Part shown: in pieces, positions 26,264 through 36,936 of the stretch
Layout of the letters: each line of letters starts with the position of its first letter
Position numbering within the stretch: position 1 is the stretch's first letter
Assembly: GCF_002970975.1 (NCBI RefSeq)
Contig: NZ_PNFA01000008.1
Location: 1 to 64,000 of the forward strand
Reading direction: 5' to 3'
Length of the DNA: 64,000 nt
Origin: Microbacterium halophytorum
GTDB taxonomy: Bacteria > Actinomycetota > Actinomycetes > Actinomycetales > Microbacteriaceae
Translations under genes and position numbers: made by a program
Notes under the pieces: generated by a model
Database searches by the model: none
What the model saw: only the letters and a program-made list of their open reading frames with translations
What the model was told of the DNA's origin: nothing

Positions 26264-28213
26264 ATGGACACGCTGCCCTACGGTTCCTGGCCATCCCCGA
26301 TCGAGCCCGCCGCCGTCGCCGGCGGCACGCTGCGCATCGGGGGCGCTCGATTCGTCGGCGACGAGGTGTGGTGGAACGAGGGCATCCCCGCCGAGGGGGG
26401 CCGTTCCGCCCTCATGCGGGAGGGCGCCGAGAACGCCGAGGTGCTGCTGCCCGCGCCGTGGAACGTGCGCTCCCGCGTCCACGAGTACGGCGGCGGCGCC
26501 TGGACGGCCGACGACGAGGGGACGGCGTACTTCGTCGAGCAGTCCGATCAGCGCGTCTACCGCTTCCGGCCGGGCGGCGTGCCGCAGCCGATCACGCCGG
26601 AGGCGACGAACACCGCGTACGGCGACCTCGTGCTCGCGGAGGGCGCGCTCTGGGCCGTGCGCGAGGTGCACGGCGACGCCCCCGTCCCCGAGCGGGACAT
26701 CGTGACGATCCCGCTCGACGGCTCGGCCGCATCCGGATCGGGGTTCGTGCGCAGCGTCGTCGCCGGCAGCGACTTCGTCGCCTACCCCGCCCCGCAGGAC
26801 GGCATGCTCGCCTGGATCGCCTGGGACCACCCCGACATGCCATGGGACGCCGCGGAGCTGCGCCTGGGCGCCATCGGCGCGGACGGCGCCGTCGCGGACT
26901 ACCGCGTCGTCGCGGGCGGGCACGGAGACGCTGATGTCGCGGCGCTGCAGCCGGAATGGACGGCGCCCGGGGAGCTGACCTTCCTCGCGGACGAGCCGGC
27001 GCCCGGCCGCGATCAGCGCTGGAACCTGCACCGCGTGCGCGTCTCAGGCGGCCTCGCCGGTGAACCGCGCGCGATCCTGTCGACCGACGCCGACACCGGC
27101 GGCCCCCTCTGGAACGTGGGCACGCGCTGGTACGCGCCGCTCCCCGACGGCCGCATCCTCGCGGTGCAGACGAACGGTTCGGACCAGCTCGCGATCGTAG
27201 ACCCCGCGACCGGGTCGGAGGAGCTGCTCGCGTCGCCCCTGACGGGAAACGTCCTCGTACGGCACGAGCGCGACGGGATGGTGCTGCTCACGGGGGCGGG
27301 GTCGACGGTGCCCGGTGGGCTGTGGCTCCTCGACGTCGCGGGGCACGCCCTCGAGTCGCTGCGCGGCGGCCAGTCGTCGCTCGACGACGCCTACCTGCCG
27401 CGCCCGCGCGCCCTCACGGTCCCCGGCCCGAACGGGCCCGTCCACGCGTTCGACTACCCGCCGACGCATCCGCACGTGCGCGCTCCCGAGGGCGAGCTGC
27501 CCCCGTACCTGCTGCTGGTCCACGGCGGCCCGACGGCGCACTCGTCCGGAACGCTCTCGCTCGCCGCCGCGTTCTTCACGAGCCGCGGCATCGGCGTGCT
27601 CGACGTGAACTACGGCGGTTCGACGGGCTACGGGCGCGCGTACCGCGAGCGGCTGAACGGCGGGTGGGGCGTCACGGACGTGCAGGACGTCGCCGCCGCC
27701 GCATCCGGCCTCGTCGAGGCGGGCCTGGCCGACGGCGCCCGCGTCGCGATCAAGGGCGGTTCGGCCGGCGGGTGGACCGTGCTCTGCGCCGTAGCCGACA
27801 CCGGCGTCTTCGCGGCGGGCATCAGCCGGTACGGCGTCGCGGACCTGCGCCGACTGGTCGCGGATACGCACGACTTCGAGGCCAGGTACCTCGACGGCCT
27901 GGTCGGCCCGCTCCCGGAAGCCGAGCAGACCTACATCGATCGCTCCCCGCTCTCGCGCCCCGAGACCCTCACCACCCCGCTGCTCATCCTGCAGGGCTCG
28001 GAGGACCCGGTCGTGCCGCCGTCGCAGTCCGAGGCGCTCCGCGACGCCATGGCGGCCAACGGCGTCCCGCACGCGTACATCCTGTTCGACGGGGAATCGC
28101 ACGGCTTCCGCCGCGCGGAGACGCTCGAACGCGCCTTCGCGAGCGAGCTCGCGTTCCTCGGCGAGGTGCTCGGGTTCGACGCGCCCGGCGTGCAGCCCGT
28201 CGGGCTGGAGTAG
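26264..28213 (+). CDS. prolyl oligopeptidase (S9) family peptidase
   Basis: A 649-residue cytoplasmic serine peptidase: N-terminal beta-propeller-like region (about 1-370) and C-terminal alpha/beta hydrolase domain. Nucleophile Ser500 in GGSAGG, Asp581 in GSEDPVVP and His613 in GESHGFR form the triad. Probably cleaves small peptides; specificity unknown. ATG 26264 lies seven bases after TAGCGT (26251-26256) without an SD, pointing to a leaderless start; an alternative ATG at 26234 precedes that box. Confidence 0.88.
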   Translation: MDTLPYGSWPSPIEPAAVAGGTLRIGGARFVGDEVWWNEGIPAEGGRSALMREGAENAEVLLPAPWNVRSRVHEYGGGAWTADDEGTAYFVEQSDQRVYRFRPGGVPQPITPEATNTAYGDLVLAEGALWAVREVHGDAPVPERDIVTIPLDGSAASGSGFVRSVVAGSDFVAYPAPQDGMLAWIAWDHPDMPWDAAELRLGAIGADGAVADYRVVAGGHGDADVAALQPEWTAPGELTFLADEPAPGRDQRWNLHRVRVSGGLAGEPRAILSTDADTGGPLWNVGTRWYAPLPDGRILAVQTNGSDQLAIVDPATGSEELLASPLTGNVLVRHERDGMVLLTGAGSTVPGGLWLLDVAGHALESLRGGQSSLDDAYLPRPRALTVPGPNGPVHAFDYPPTHPHVRAPEGELPPYLLLVHGGPTAHSSGTLSLAAAFFTSRGIGVLDVNYGGSTGYGRAYRERLNGGWGVTDVQDVAAAASGLVEAGLADGARVAIKGGSAGGWTVLCAVADTGVFAAGISRYGVADLRRLVADTHDFEARYLDGLVGPLPEAEQTYIDRSPLSRPETLTTPLLILQGSEDPVVPPSQSEALRDAMAANGVPHAYILFDGESHGFRRAETLERAFASELAFLGEVLGFDAPGVQPVGLE

Positions 28214-28267
28214 CCGCGGACCGCGGTTCGCTGTCGGCGGCGCTCCAGGTGCCGCCCGACGCCCCGC

Positions 28268-29794
28268 TCAGACCGCGGCGGCCTCCAGCTCGGCCGCGAG
28301 GGAAGGCGCGACGCGAGCCCTGATGAACGTTCCGTCGGCCTCGTGCCTGCGTTCGATGATGTGACCGTGCTCGTGCACGGCCGAGACCAGGTCGCCGCGG
28401 CTGTACGGCACGACGAGACTCACCTCGACGGCGGGCACCGGGAGCGCCTCCTCGACGACCCGACGCAGCTCCTCGATGCCCTCGCCGGTGTGGGACGAGA
28501 CGAAGACCGCGCGGGGTTCGAGGCCGTGCAGAACGAGGCGCGTGCTCTCGTCGACGAGGTCGACCTTGTTGAAGACGACGATCTCGGGCAGATCGCGCGC
28601 GCCGACGTCGCCCAGCACGTCGCGCACCGTCTGGATCTGCCCGGCGGGGTCGGGGTGGTTCGCGTCGACGACGTGGACGATCACATCGGCATCGGCGACT
28701 TCCTCGAGCGTCGAGCGGAAGGCCTCGACGAGCTGGTGCGGCAGGTTGCGCACGAAGCCGACGGTGTCGGCGAACGTGAACACCCGACCGTCGGCGGTCT
28801 GCGTGCGCCGAACCGTCGAGTCGAGCGTGGCGAACAGGGCGTTCTCGACGAGCACGCCGGCGGCCGTGAGGCGGTTGAGCAGACTCGACTTGCCGGCGTT
28901 CGTGTAGCCGGCGATCGCGACCGACGGGATCGTGTGGCGCTTGCGCTCCGAGCGCTTCGCGTCGCGGGCGGGCGCGAAGCCCTTGATCTGGCGGCGCAGG
29001 AGCGCCATCCGGGTGCGGATGCGGCGGCGGTCGAGCTCGATCTTCGTCTCACCGGGGCCGCGCGAGCCCATGCCGGCGCCGCCCGCGCCGACCTGGCCGC
29101 CGGCCTGCCGACTCATCGAGTCGCCCCAGCCGCGCAGTCGCGGGAGGAGGTACTCGAGCTGGGCGAGCTCGACCTGGGCCTTGCCCTCGCGGGTCTTGGC
29201 GTGCTGGGCGAAGATGTCCAGGATGACGGCGGTGCGGTCGACGACCTTGACCTTCACGACGTCTTCGAGCGCTCGGCGCTGCGACGGGGCGAGCTCGGTA
29301 TCGGCGACCACCGTGTCGGCACCGCAGGCCGCGACGAGCCCGCGGAGCTCCTCGGCCTTTCCCTTGCCGAGGTAAGTCGCGGGGTCGGGGTGCGGGCGGC
29401 GCTGGAGCACGCCGTCGAGCACGACGGCGCCGGCCGTCTCCGCCAGCGCCGCCAGCTCGTGCAGCGAGTTCTCCGCATCGTCGAGCGAGCCCTGCGTGTA
29501 CACGCCGACGAGCACGACGTTCTCGAGCCGGATCTCGCGGTTCTCGACCTCGGTGACGTCCTCGAGCTCGGTCGACAGGCTCGGCACGCGCCGGAGCGCG
29601 TGGCGGTCCTCGACGTCCCAGTGCTGTTCGCCGGCGCCCTGCGCGGTCGAGTCGTCCTGCAGCGCCTGCGCAGCGCCGAAGATCCTGGCCCCTCCGCGCG
29701 ATTCCGCCCGTGCCAGCACGCGTTCGACGGCATCGTCGGATGCGGAGTGCGGGGCGTCTTCGGTGTCGGGAGTGCCGTGGATCGTGTCAGTCAT
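28268..29794 (-). CDS. hflX: ribosome-splitting GTPase HflX
   Basis: A 508-residue GTPase. N-terminal HflX domain (VLDGVLQRRPHPDPATYLGKGKAEEL), a middle helical linker with Gly-rich SRQAGGQVGAGGAGMGSRGPGE, then the G domain: G1 GYTNAGKSSLLN, G3 DTVGF, G4 NKVD. Rescues stalled ribosomes under stress in other bacteria. It has about 95 extra N-terminal residues compared with shorter homologues, common in actinobacteria. Convergent with the S9 peptidase and divergent from the methyltransferase. Confidence 0.95.
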   Translation of the reverse strand: MTDTIHGTPDTEDAPHSASDDAVERVLARAESRGGARIFGAAQALQDDSTAQGAGEQHWDVEDRHALRRVPSLSTELEDVTEVENREIRLENVVLVGVYTQGSLDDAENSLHELAALAETAGAVVLDGVLQRRPHPDPATYLGKGKAEELRGLVAACGADTVVADTELAPSQRRALEDVVKVKVVDRTAVILDIFAQHAKTREGKAQVELAQLEYLLPRLRGWGDSMSRQAGGQVGAGGAGMGSRGPGETKIELDRRRIRTRMALLRRQIKGFAPARDAKRSERKRHTIPSVAIAGYTNAGKSSLLNRLTAAGVLVENALFATLDSTVRRTQTADGRVFTFADTVGFVRNLPHQLVEAFRSTLEEVADADVIVHVVDANHPDPAGQIQTVRDVLGDVGARDLPEIVVFNKVDLVDESTRLVLHGLEPRAVFVSSHTGEGIEELRRVVEEALPVPAVEVSLVVPYSRGDLVSAVHEHGHIIERRHEADGTFIRARVAPSLAAELEAAAV

Positions 29795-29829
29795 GAATTC
29801 CTTCGATGCGGAACGGGAGCCTTTAAGGG

Positions 29830-29835
29830 TAACCT
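29830..29835 (+). promoter_or_regulatory. -10 box of a probable leaderless promoter
   Basis: TAACCT, eight bases before ATG 29844; no SD sequence in between. Confidence 0.45.
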
Positions 29836-29843
29836 TGCGAGCT

Positions 29844-30482
29844 ATGGGAGACCACTATTTCAGCGAAGCTCCCTCCAGCATCGACAAGCCGCGGCGCATC
29901 CGGATCCCGATCGCGGGTCGCGACGTCGAGGTCACCACGAACGCAGGGGTGTTCAGCCCCGATCGTCTCGACACGGGCACTCGCGTGCTCCTGGCGAACA
30001 CGCCGGCCCCGCCCGCCGGCGGTGACTTCCTCGACATCGGGTGCGGCTGGGGGCCGATCTCGCTCGACATGGCGAGCGCGTCGCCGCACGCCCGCGTCTG
30101 GGCCGTCGACGTGAACGAGCGCGCCCTCGACCTCGTGCGCGCCAACGCAGCCGAGCTCGGCCTCGACAACGTCGTGGCCGTGCGGCCGGATGAAGTGCCC
30201 GCCGGAGTGCTCTTCCGAACGATCCGCTCGAACCCGCCCATCCGGGTCGGCAAGGCCGTGCTGCACGACCTGATGGAGTCGTGGCTCCCCCGCCTCGAAG
30301 AGCGCAGCGATGCCTACCTCGTCGTCAAGCGCGACCTCGGCAGCGACTCGTTGCAGCGCTGGCTCGGCGCCGCGCTGCCCGAGGACTTCAGCGTCCGCCG
30401 GCACGCGACGGCGAAGGGCTACCGGATCATCAAGGTGCGCCGCCACGGCAGCCCGCGCACCGCCCCGATCGACGTCGTCTGA
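29844..30482 (+). CDS. class I SAM methyltransferase, RsmC-like
   Basis: A 212-residue methyltransferase: MGDHYFSEAPSS N-terminus typical of the small RsmC/YbxB-type proteins, SAM-binding DIGCGWGPISLDMA (about 62-75), acidic loop AVDVNERALDLVRANA and the motif RSNPPIRVGK, a variant of the NPP(F/Y)H motif of RsmC/RlmG. Expected to methylate a base in rRNA, but the substrate is unproven. Divergent from hflX. Confidence 0.85.
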   Translation: MGDHYFSEAPSSIDKPRRIRIPIAGRDVEVTTNAGVFSPDRLDTGTRVLLANTPAPPAGGDFLDIGCGWGPISLDMASASPHARVWAVDVNERALDLVRANAAELGLDNVVAVRPDEVPAGVLFRTIRSNPPIRVGKAVLHDLMESWLPRLEERSDAYLVVKRDLGSDSLQRWLGAALPEDFSVRRHATAKGYRIIKVRRHGSPRTAPIDVV

Positions 30483-30502
30483 GGCCCGCTCTCCGCCGCC
30501 GC

Positions 30503-30566
30503 GGTGACAAACGACGTGCTCTGGCGTGCCCAGATGGCGCGGAATCTGCGACGCGAGCACGGGAGG
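30503..30566 (+). repeat. 64-bp direct repeat, unit 1
   Basis: Begins GGTGACAAACGACGTGCTC, ends GAGCACGGGAGG, with core GGAATCTGCGAC at 30541-30552. CGTGCTC near the start and GAGCACG near the end are complementary, so each unit could fold. Unit 2 differs at about three positions. Confidence 0.85.
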
Positions 30567-30597
30567 CGCCGCCCGAACTCGGGATGCCCACCCTCGC

Positions 30598-30661
30598 GGT
30601 GACGAACGACGTGCTCTGGCGTGCCCAGATGGCGTGGAATCTGCGACGGGAGCACGGGAGG
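30598..30661 (+). repeat. 64-bp direct repeat, unit 2
   Basis: Second unit of the tandem pair, separated by 31 bases, core at 30636-30647. Both fill the gap between the convergent methyltransferase gene and dapF; no ordinary terminator is visible there, so the repeats may serve as one. Confidence 0.85.
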
Positions 30662-30679
30662 GACCGACCCCAGACCGCG

Positions 30680-31561
30680 TCAGTCCGCGAGGGCGACGGT
30701 TCCCGTGTAGACGAGTGCCGCGGGGCCCGAGAGGAGGACGTGCTCGCCGTCTTCGCGCTGCTCCATCGTGACCCCGAGCGTGCCGCCGGGGACATCCACC
30801 CGCCAGCGGTCCGGGGCACCCGTGCCCGCCCATTCGCGGACCGCGAGCGCCGTCGCGGCGACGCCGGTGCCGCAGCTGAGCGTCTCGCCGACGCCCCGCT
30901 CGAAGACGCGCATCCGCACGTGGCCGACGCCGCCGGAGACGAGCGGATCCTCCGGAACCACGAACTCGATGTTCGCGCCGTGCTCCGGCAGGGGCTCGAC
31001 GATCGGAAGCACCGTGAGGTCGAGGCCTTCCAGCTCCTGCTCCGAGGCGAGCGCGACGACGATGTGCGGGTTGCCGACGTCGATCCCCAGGCCGGGGCGC
31101 GCGACGCTGAGCCCGCGGGCCCGCACGGTCGGCTCCGCGGCCGTCGTCCGCCACGGACCGATGTCGACGCGGAAGCCGTCGTCCGAGCGCGTCACGCGTT
31201 TCACGCCCGCGCGGGTGCCGACGGCGAGCTCCGCGTCCTCCGCGAGCTCCGTGAGCCCGGAGTCGAGCAGGAAGCGCGCGAAGACGCGCACGCCGTTGCC
31301 GCACATCTCGGCCTTCGAGCCGTCGGCGTTGCGGTAGTCCATGAACCACTCCGCGGCGCCGTCCTCCGAGAGGACCGCCTCGCCCTCCGGTATGCGCGCC
31401 GAGCGCACGACGCGCAGGAGCCCGTCCGCCCCGATGCCGAAGCGGCGGTCGCAGAGCGCGGCGACCTGGTCGTCCGTCAGGTCGAGGTCGCCGTCCGGAT
31501 CGGAGACGACCACGAAGTCGTTGCCCGTGCCGTGGCCCTTGGTGAATGCGACGTCCGCCAT
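30680..31561 (-). CDS. dapF: diaminopimelate epimerase
   Basis: A 293-residue cofactor-independent epimerase converting LL- to meso-diaminopimelate for lysine and peptidoglycan. The two catalytic cysteines are in [13 protein letters not shown] (Cys87) and [13 protein letters not shown]-terminus [11 protein letters not shown] is canonical. ATG 31559-31561 is seven bases from TAGACT (31569-31574), no SD: probable leaderless transcript separate from miaA. The upstream extension to 31666 is Arg-rich shadow. Confidence 0.95.
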   Translation of the reverse strand: MADVAFTKGHGTGNDFVVVSDPDGDLDLTDDQVAALCDRRFGIGADGLLRVVRSARIPEGEAVLSEDGAAEWFMDYRNADGSKAEMCGNGVRVFARFLLDSGLTELAEDAELAVGTRAGVKRVTRSDDGFRVDIGPWRTTAAEPTVRARGLSVARPGLGIDVGNPHIVVALASEQELEGLDLTVLPIVEPLPEHGANIEFVVPEDPLVSGGVGHVRMRVFERGVGETLSCGTGVAATALAVREWAGTGAPDRWRVDVPGGTLGVTMEQREDGEHVLLSGPAALVYTGTVALAD

Positions 31562-31607
31562 GCGCCCCAGTCTACGGGCGCCGCGCGAACCGCCGCCGCG
31601 CGGGAGC

Positions 31608-32612
31608 TCACGCGGCCGGCGCGCCGGCCGCGAGGGATTCCGCCTGTGCCGGCGTCGCCGGCGCATCCAGCCACGTCGTGCCCGCGTAGCGCTTGAACCA
31701 GCTCACCTGGCGCCGGGCGTAGCGGCGGGTGAGCGCCTGCGTCTCGGCGATCGCCTCGGCCTCGCTCGCCTCGCCGCGCAGTTGCGCCAGCGCCTGCGCG
31801 TAGCCGATCGCCCTACTGGCCGTCGCGCCGCGCTCGAGGCCCCGCTCGCGCAGCCGGGCGACCTCGTCGACCATGCCTGAGGCCCACATCCACTCGACGC
31901 GGCGGTCGAGCCGCGCGACGAGCTCCGCACGCTCCGCGCGCAGACCGATGATCGACGTCTCCCTGTGCCACGGAACCGGCTCGCTCGGGAGGGCGGCGCC
32001 GTGGCCGGCCTCGCCCTGCTCGAGGACCTCGAGGGCCCGGATGACCCTGCGGCCGTTGCGCGGGTCGACGCGCTCCGCCGTCGCCGGATCGCGCTCGCGC
32101 AGCCGCGCGTAGAGCGCGCTCGCGCCGTCGGCGTCCAGCTCCGCTTCCAGCCGGGCGCGCAGCGCGTCGTCGCGGGGCGGGAAGCGGAAGTCGTAGATCA
32201 CGCTCGACACGTACAGACCCGACCCGCCGACGAGGATCGCGTCGGCACCGCGCGCGAACGCCGAGGCGATCGCGGCCCTCGCCTCGTCCTGGTAGCGCGC
32301 GACGGCGGCATCCTCCGTGACGTCGAGCACGTCGAACAGGTGGTGCGGGATGCCGCGGCGCTCGCCCGGCGCGAGCTTCGCCGTGCCGATGTCCATGCCG
32401 CGGTACAGCTGCATCGCGTCGGCGTTCACGATCTCGGCGCGCCCGCCCCGCGCCGCGATCGCCTCGGCGAGGTCGAGGGACAGCTCGCTCTTGCCGGTGC
32501 CGGTCGCGCCGACGACGGCGAAGAGCCGACCGTCCGGCTCGGATCTCGCCGCACCCGGCTCACCGGTCGTGCGCGCCGTCCCTCGCGGCCCAAGCGTCGC
32601 CCGCGCGGTCAT
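31608..32612 (-). CDS. miaA: tRNA dimethylallyltransferase
   Basis: A 334-residue enzyme adding dimethylallyl to A37 of tRNAs reading U-initial codons, the substrate for MiaB. P-loop GATGTGKSE (35-43), [41 protein letters not shown] and [11 protein letters not shown] are family motifs. N-terminal extension of about 28 residues before the P-loop strand. Five bases separate it from the miaB stop; the two are cotranscribed. Confidence 0.95.
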   Translation of the reverse strand: MTARATLGPRGTARTTGEPGAARSEPDGRLFAVVGATGTGKSELSLDLAEAIAARGGRAEIVNADAMQLYRGMDIGTAKLAPGERRGIPHHLFDVLDVTEDAAVARYQDEARAAIASAFARGADAILVGGSGLYVSSVIYDFRFPPRDDALRARLEAELDADGASALYARLRERDPATAERVDPRNGRRVIRALEVLEQGEAGHGAALPSEPVPWHRETSIIGLRAERAELVARLDRRVEWMWASGMVDEVARLRERGLERGATASRAIGYAQALAQLRGEASEAEAIAETQALTRRYARRQVSWFKRYAGTTWLDAPATPAQAESLAAGAPAA

Positions 32613-32617
32613 CCGGG

Positions 32618-34165
32618 TCAGACGCCGACGCGGAGCGTCGGGAGGCCGAGCTTGACGGGCCCGGCCGGCTGCGCCTCTCCGCCCGCCGGCACGGCGCAGC
32701 TGGCCGCGTCGGCGTTCTCCCATGCATCGCCCGCGCGCGTGCGACGGAGCTTCAGCGGGGCGCCGTCGGGCGCGTCCGCGAGCAGGTGCGACGGGGCGCC
32801 GTGCGTGATCGTGACCGTGACGACGTCACCGGGGCGCGGCGTCTCGGACCCGTCGGGCACCTCGAAGTGCACCAGACGGTTGTCCTCCGCGCGGCCCGTG
32901 AGCCGGTGGGTGGCCGCATCCTTCTTGCCCTCGCCCGTGGAGACGAGCACGTCGACCGTGCGACCGACCTGCTTCTCGTTCTCCTCGAGCGTGATGCGCT
33001 GCTGCAGGGCGATCAGGCGGTCGTAGCGCTCCTGCACGACCTCCTTGGGGACCTGGTCCGCCATGGTCGCGGCCGGCGTGCCCTCGCGGATCGAGTACTG
33101 GAACGTGAAGGCGCTGGAGAACCGGGCCTCCTCGACGACGCGCAGCGTCTCCTGGAAGTCCTCCTCGGTCTCCCCGGGGAAGCCGACGATGATGTCGGTC
33201 GTGATGGCTGCGTGCGGCATCCGCTCGCGCACCCGCTCGAGGATGCCGAGGAACTTCTTGCTGCGGTACGAACGGCGCATGGCGCGCAGCACGCGGTCGC
33301 TGCCCGACTGCAGCGGCATGTGCAGCTGCGGCATCACGTTCGGCGTCTCGGCCATCGCGTCGATGACGTCGTCGGTGAACGCCGCGGGGTGCGGGCTCGT
33401 GAAGCGCACGCGTTCGAGGCCCTCGATCTCGCCGCAGGCGCGGAGGAGCTTGCCGAAGGCGAGCCGGTCGCCGAACTCCACGCCGTAGGAGTTGACGTTC
33501 TGGCCGAGCAGCGTGACCTCGAGCGCGCCGTCGTCGACGAGCAGCTTGATCTCGCTGAGGATGTCGCCGGGCCTGCGGTCCTTCTCCTTGCCCCGCAGGC
33601 TCGGCACGATGCAGAACGTGCAGGTGTTGTTGCAGCCGACGGAGATCGATACCCAGCCGCTGTAGACGTTGTCGCGCTTGGTCGGCAGCGTCGACGGGAA
33701 GACCTCGAGCGATTCGAGGATCTCGAGCTCGGCTTCGTCGTTGTGGCGCGAGCGCTCGAGCAGCTGCGGGAGGGAGCCCATGTTGTGCGTGCCGAAGACG
33801 ACGTCGACCCACGGCGCCTTCTGCTGCACGACGTCCTTGTCCATCTGCGCGAGGCAGCCGCCGACGGCGATCTGCATGCCCTCGTGCTTGTCCTTGCGGC
33901 CCTTCAGGTGGCCGAGCGTGCCGTAGAGCTTGCCGGCGGCGTTGTCCCGCACCGCGCAGGTGTTGATGATGACGACGTCGGCGTCCTCGCCCTCGGCGGC
34001 CCTCACGTAGCCTGCGCTCTCGAGCGACCCCGAGAGCCGCTCGGAGTCGTGCACGTTCATCTGGCAGCCGAAGGTGCGCACCTCGTAGGAGCGCGCACGG
34101 CCGTCCGCCGCTCGCGCGGCCGGCGACGGCTCGATCAGGGTCGGGGCACTGGATGGGGCAGTCAT
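32618..34165 (-). CDS. miaB: tRNA-2-methylthio-N6-dimethylallyladenosine synthase
   Basis: A 515-residue radical-SAM methylthiotransferase. N-terminal UPF0004 domain with cluster cysteines 34, 70 and 104; radical-SAM cluster Cys178, Cys182, Cys185 (CNNTCTFC); C-terminal TRAM domain. Adds the ms2 group to i6A37 made by MiaA. A Pro/Ala-rich 25-residue N-terminal and 50-residue C-terminal extension are present. ATG 34163-34165 follows TAGAAT (34175-34180) by nine bases. Confidence 0.96.
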   Translation of the reverse strand: MTAPSSAPTLIEPSPAARAADGRARSYEVRTFGCQMNVHDSERLSGSLESAGYVRAAEGEDADVVIINTCAVRDNAAGKLYGTLGHLKGRKDKHEGMQIAVGGCLAQMDKDVVQQKAPWVDVVFGTHNMGSLPQLLERSRHNDEAELEILESLEVFPSTLPTKRDNVYSGWVSISVGCNNTCTFCIVPSLRGKEKDRRPGDILSEIKLLVDDGALEVTLLGQNVNSYGVEFGDRLAFGKLLRACGEIEGLERVRFTSPHPAAFTDDVIDAMAETPNVMPQLHMPLQSGSDRVLRAMRRSYRSKKFLGILERVRERMPHAAITTDIIVGFPGETEEDFQETLRVVEEARFSSAFTFQYSIREGTPAATMADQVPKEVVQERYDRLIALQQRITLEENEKQVGRTVDVLVSTGEGKKDAATHRLTGRAEDNRLVHFEVPDGSETPRPGDVVTVTITHGAPSHLLADAPDGAPLKLRRTRAGDAWENADAASCAVPAGGEAQPAGPVKLGLPTLRVGV

Positions 34166-34248
34166 AACGCCGTCATTCTACGCGCGGGCGCTGGGAGTGC
34201 GGGGCGCCGCGGCCGCGGGCGCGGGGGTCGTGCACGCGCAGGCGACGC

Positions 34249-35235
34249 CTATTCGAACCGCACCGTGCCCCTGGTCGGCCGCGCCTGCTCGTCGAGCGCG
34301 CGACGCGCGACGCTCATCGCGAGCCCGCCGTAGCCGCGCCGTGAGAGCTGACCGACGAGCCTCCGGAGCGCGACGTCGTCGTCGAGCCGCGCCAGTTGAC
34401 GCGCCTTGCCCCGCGCGAACTCGAGCGCACGCTCGTAGTCGTCGTCGGGCAGCTCCGCAACGACCGCCTCGATGGTGTCGCGCGAGATGCCGCGCTTGGC
34501 GAGCGACTGCGCGATCGCCTTGCGACCCTCGTTGCGGTGCGTCGTCGCCTGGAACACGATCTGCTCCGCGAGCTTCGCGTCGTCGAGCGCGCCGGCTCTC
34601 TCGAGCCGATCGATGACGTCGTCGATCGCCTCCGCCGGCAGGTCTTGCTGGCGCAGCTTCGCCCTCGCCTCGGAGACGCTGAGCCCGCGGGAGCCGAGCG
34701 AGCGCAGCAGCCGGCGCTCCGCCTTCTCCGCCGTCTCATCGAGCGAAGGCCGGCCCGTCGCCGCATCCGCAACGCCGTTCGGCAGTTCGAGGAAGTGCAC
34801 TCCCCCGCGTTCAACCGTCTCGATCCGCGGGGCGGGTCGAAGGCCCACTTCGCCCGGGGCCGGCCCCCGCCAGGTCGTGTGCCATTCCTCGTCCGCGTCC
34901 GCCGCGGCGTCACCGGCCTCGGGCTCGGGGCGCGCGGCCCGGCTGCCGTCACCCTCCCGGGCGCCGCCGGGCCCGTCATCGCCGACGCCGCGCGATGACG
35001 ACGCCCCGCTTTCGGGCGTTCGGGCCGTGTCGACCGCGCTCCGCGAGGGAGCCGCGGAGCCGTCGCCCGCGGATTCCTCCTCGCCCTGGCGCGGCAGCCG
35101 TCGCACCGGGTACCGATGCTCGCCCTCGTCGGCAGGACCGACCGCTTCGTCGTGCGTCACGGCCGCGCGCGGAGCGCCGCCGCCGAAGATCGGGATCACC
35201 GGCGCAAGGCCGTCGTGGTCTTCGTACTCACCCAT
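34249..35235 (-). CDS. recX: RecX regulatory protein with long N-terminal extension
   Basis: A 328-residue protein; the RecX domain (LRSLGSRGLSVSEARAKL, IDDVIDRLERAGALDDAKLAEQIV, GRKAIAQSLAKRGISRDTI, LVGQLSRRGYGGLAMSVARRAL) occupies about residues 170-325. The first 150 residues are acidic, Gly/Ser/Pro-rich and unlike the short E. coli protein. RecX caps RecA filaments and limits recombination. Located downstream of recA as usual, across 170 bases with a weak hairpin. Confidence 0.9.
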   Translation of the reverse strand: MGEYEDHDGLAPVIPIFGGGAPRAAVTHDEAVGPADEGEHRYPVRRLPRQGEEESAGDGSAAPSRSAVDTARTPESGASSSRGVGDDGPGGAREGDGSRAARPEPEAGDAAADADEEWHTTWRGPAPGEVGLRPAPRIETVERGGVHFLELPNGVADAATGRPSLDETAEKAERRLLRSLGSRGLSVSEARAKLRQQDLPAEAIDDVIDRLERAGALDDAKLAEQIVFQATTHRNEGRKAIAQSLAKRGISRDTIEAVVAELPDDDYERALEFARGKARQLARLDDDVALRRLVGQLSRRGYGGLAMSVARRALDEQARPTRGTVRFE

Positions 35236-35338
35236 GCTGTCACCTCGTTCGAGTTCCCCGGCGGCCGACCCTTTCACGGTGCGACGCCCGTGCCGCGGCG
35301 CCGTCGGGCGGTCGCCACGGCACCGATCCGCGGTCGAC

Positions 35339-35362
35339 GGCCGGCGCGAAGCGCGGCCGGCC
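35339..35362 (-). terminator. hairpin between recA and recX
   Basis: GGCCGGCGCG (35339-35348) pairs with CGCGGCCGGCC (35352-35362) with one bulge. Could reduce recX transcription relative to recA. Confidence 0.4.
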
Positions 35363-35405
35363 GGGGACGGCCGACGGCGCGCGAGCGCACCGCCTGCCTC
35401 CCCGC

Positions 35406-36455
<1,050 letters not shown>

Positions 36456-36640
36456 CGCGTTCTCCTTCTGCTGCTCGTGGGCCGCTGCCTCTAGGCTGTC
36501 GCCGCCCGACCGGTCGGCCGGGCTGTGTCGACAAGGCGCGTGGCTGGTGCCGTGGTCCACACAGTACGAGGGGCCTCCGACATTCATCGGCGACCGCCTG
36601 CGATTGTGAGCAGATCACGGATCATCGCCACGTGTGGACA

Positions 36641-36672
36641 ACACTACGCGCCGTCATCGAACAGATCTTCGA
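36641..36672 (-). promoter_or_regulatory. recA promoter with LexA operator
   Basis: TCGAACAGATCTTCGA at 36657-36672 matches the SOS box TCGAAC-N4-GTTCGA at 11 of 12 positions. On the minus strand TAGTGT (36646-36641) is a possible -10 box; the SOS box then covers the -35 region, a geometry suited to repression. It lies between the DUF3046 gene and recA. Confidence 0.75.
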
Positions 36673-36711
36673 CGACACGCCGAAAGGAGAATCGAACGTG
36701 CCTCCGGGCGC

Positions 36712-36933
36712 TCAGCCGCGCTTTGGCTCGAGGAGCCCCGCACCGTGCCGACGCTCGACGGGCACATCGGCCTCCTCGCAGAGCGCGAACCAGACGTCGC
36801 GCGGTGCGATGCCGGAATCGATCGCCTCGTTCGCCGACCGACCGAACGACGGAAGCACGAGATCGTTCGTGAGGCTCGCGGCGCGCGCGCCGAACTCGTC
36901 GTCGACGGCCCGCAGGAACTCGCTGCGCTTCAC
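36712..36933 (-). CDS. DUF3046 family small protein
   Basis: A 73-residue protein (MKRSEFLRAVDDEFG, LTNDLVLPSFGRSANEAIDSGIAPRDVWFALCEEADVP), a near full-length match to DUF3046, conserved just upstream of recA in actinobacteria. Function unknown. GTG start three bases after the clgR stop, so probably translationally coupled. Confidence 0.88.
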   Translation of the reverse strand: MKRSEFLRAVDDEFGARAASLTNDLVLPSFGRSANEAIDSGIAPRDVWFALCEEADVPVERRHGAGLLEPKRG

Positions 36934-36936
36934 GCG

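Noticed and set aside
28214..28267. Terminator between the S9 peptidase gene and hflX
   Set aside because: Only short CCGCGG palindromes occur in the gap; no stem long enough to call.
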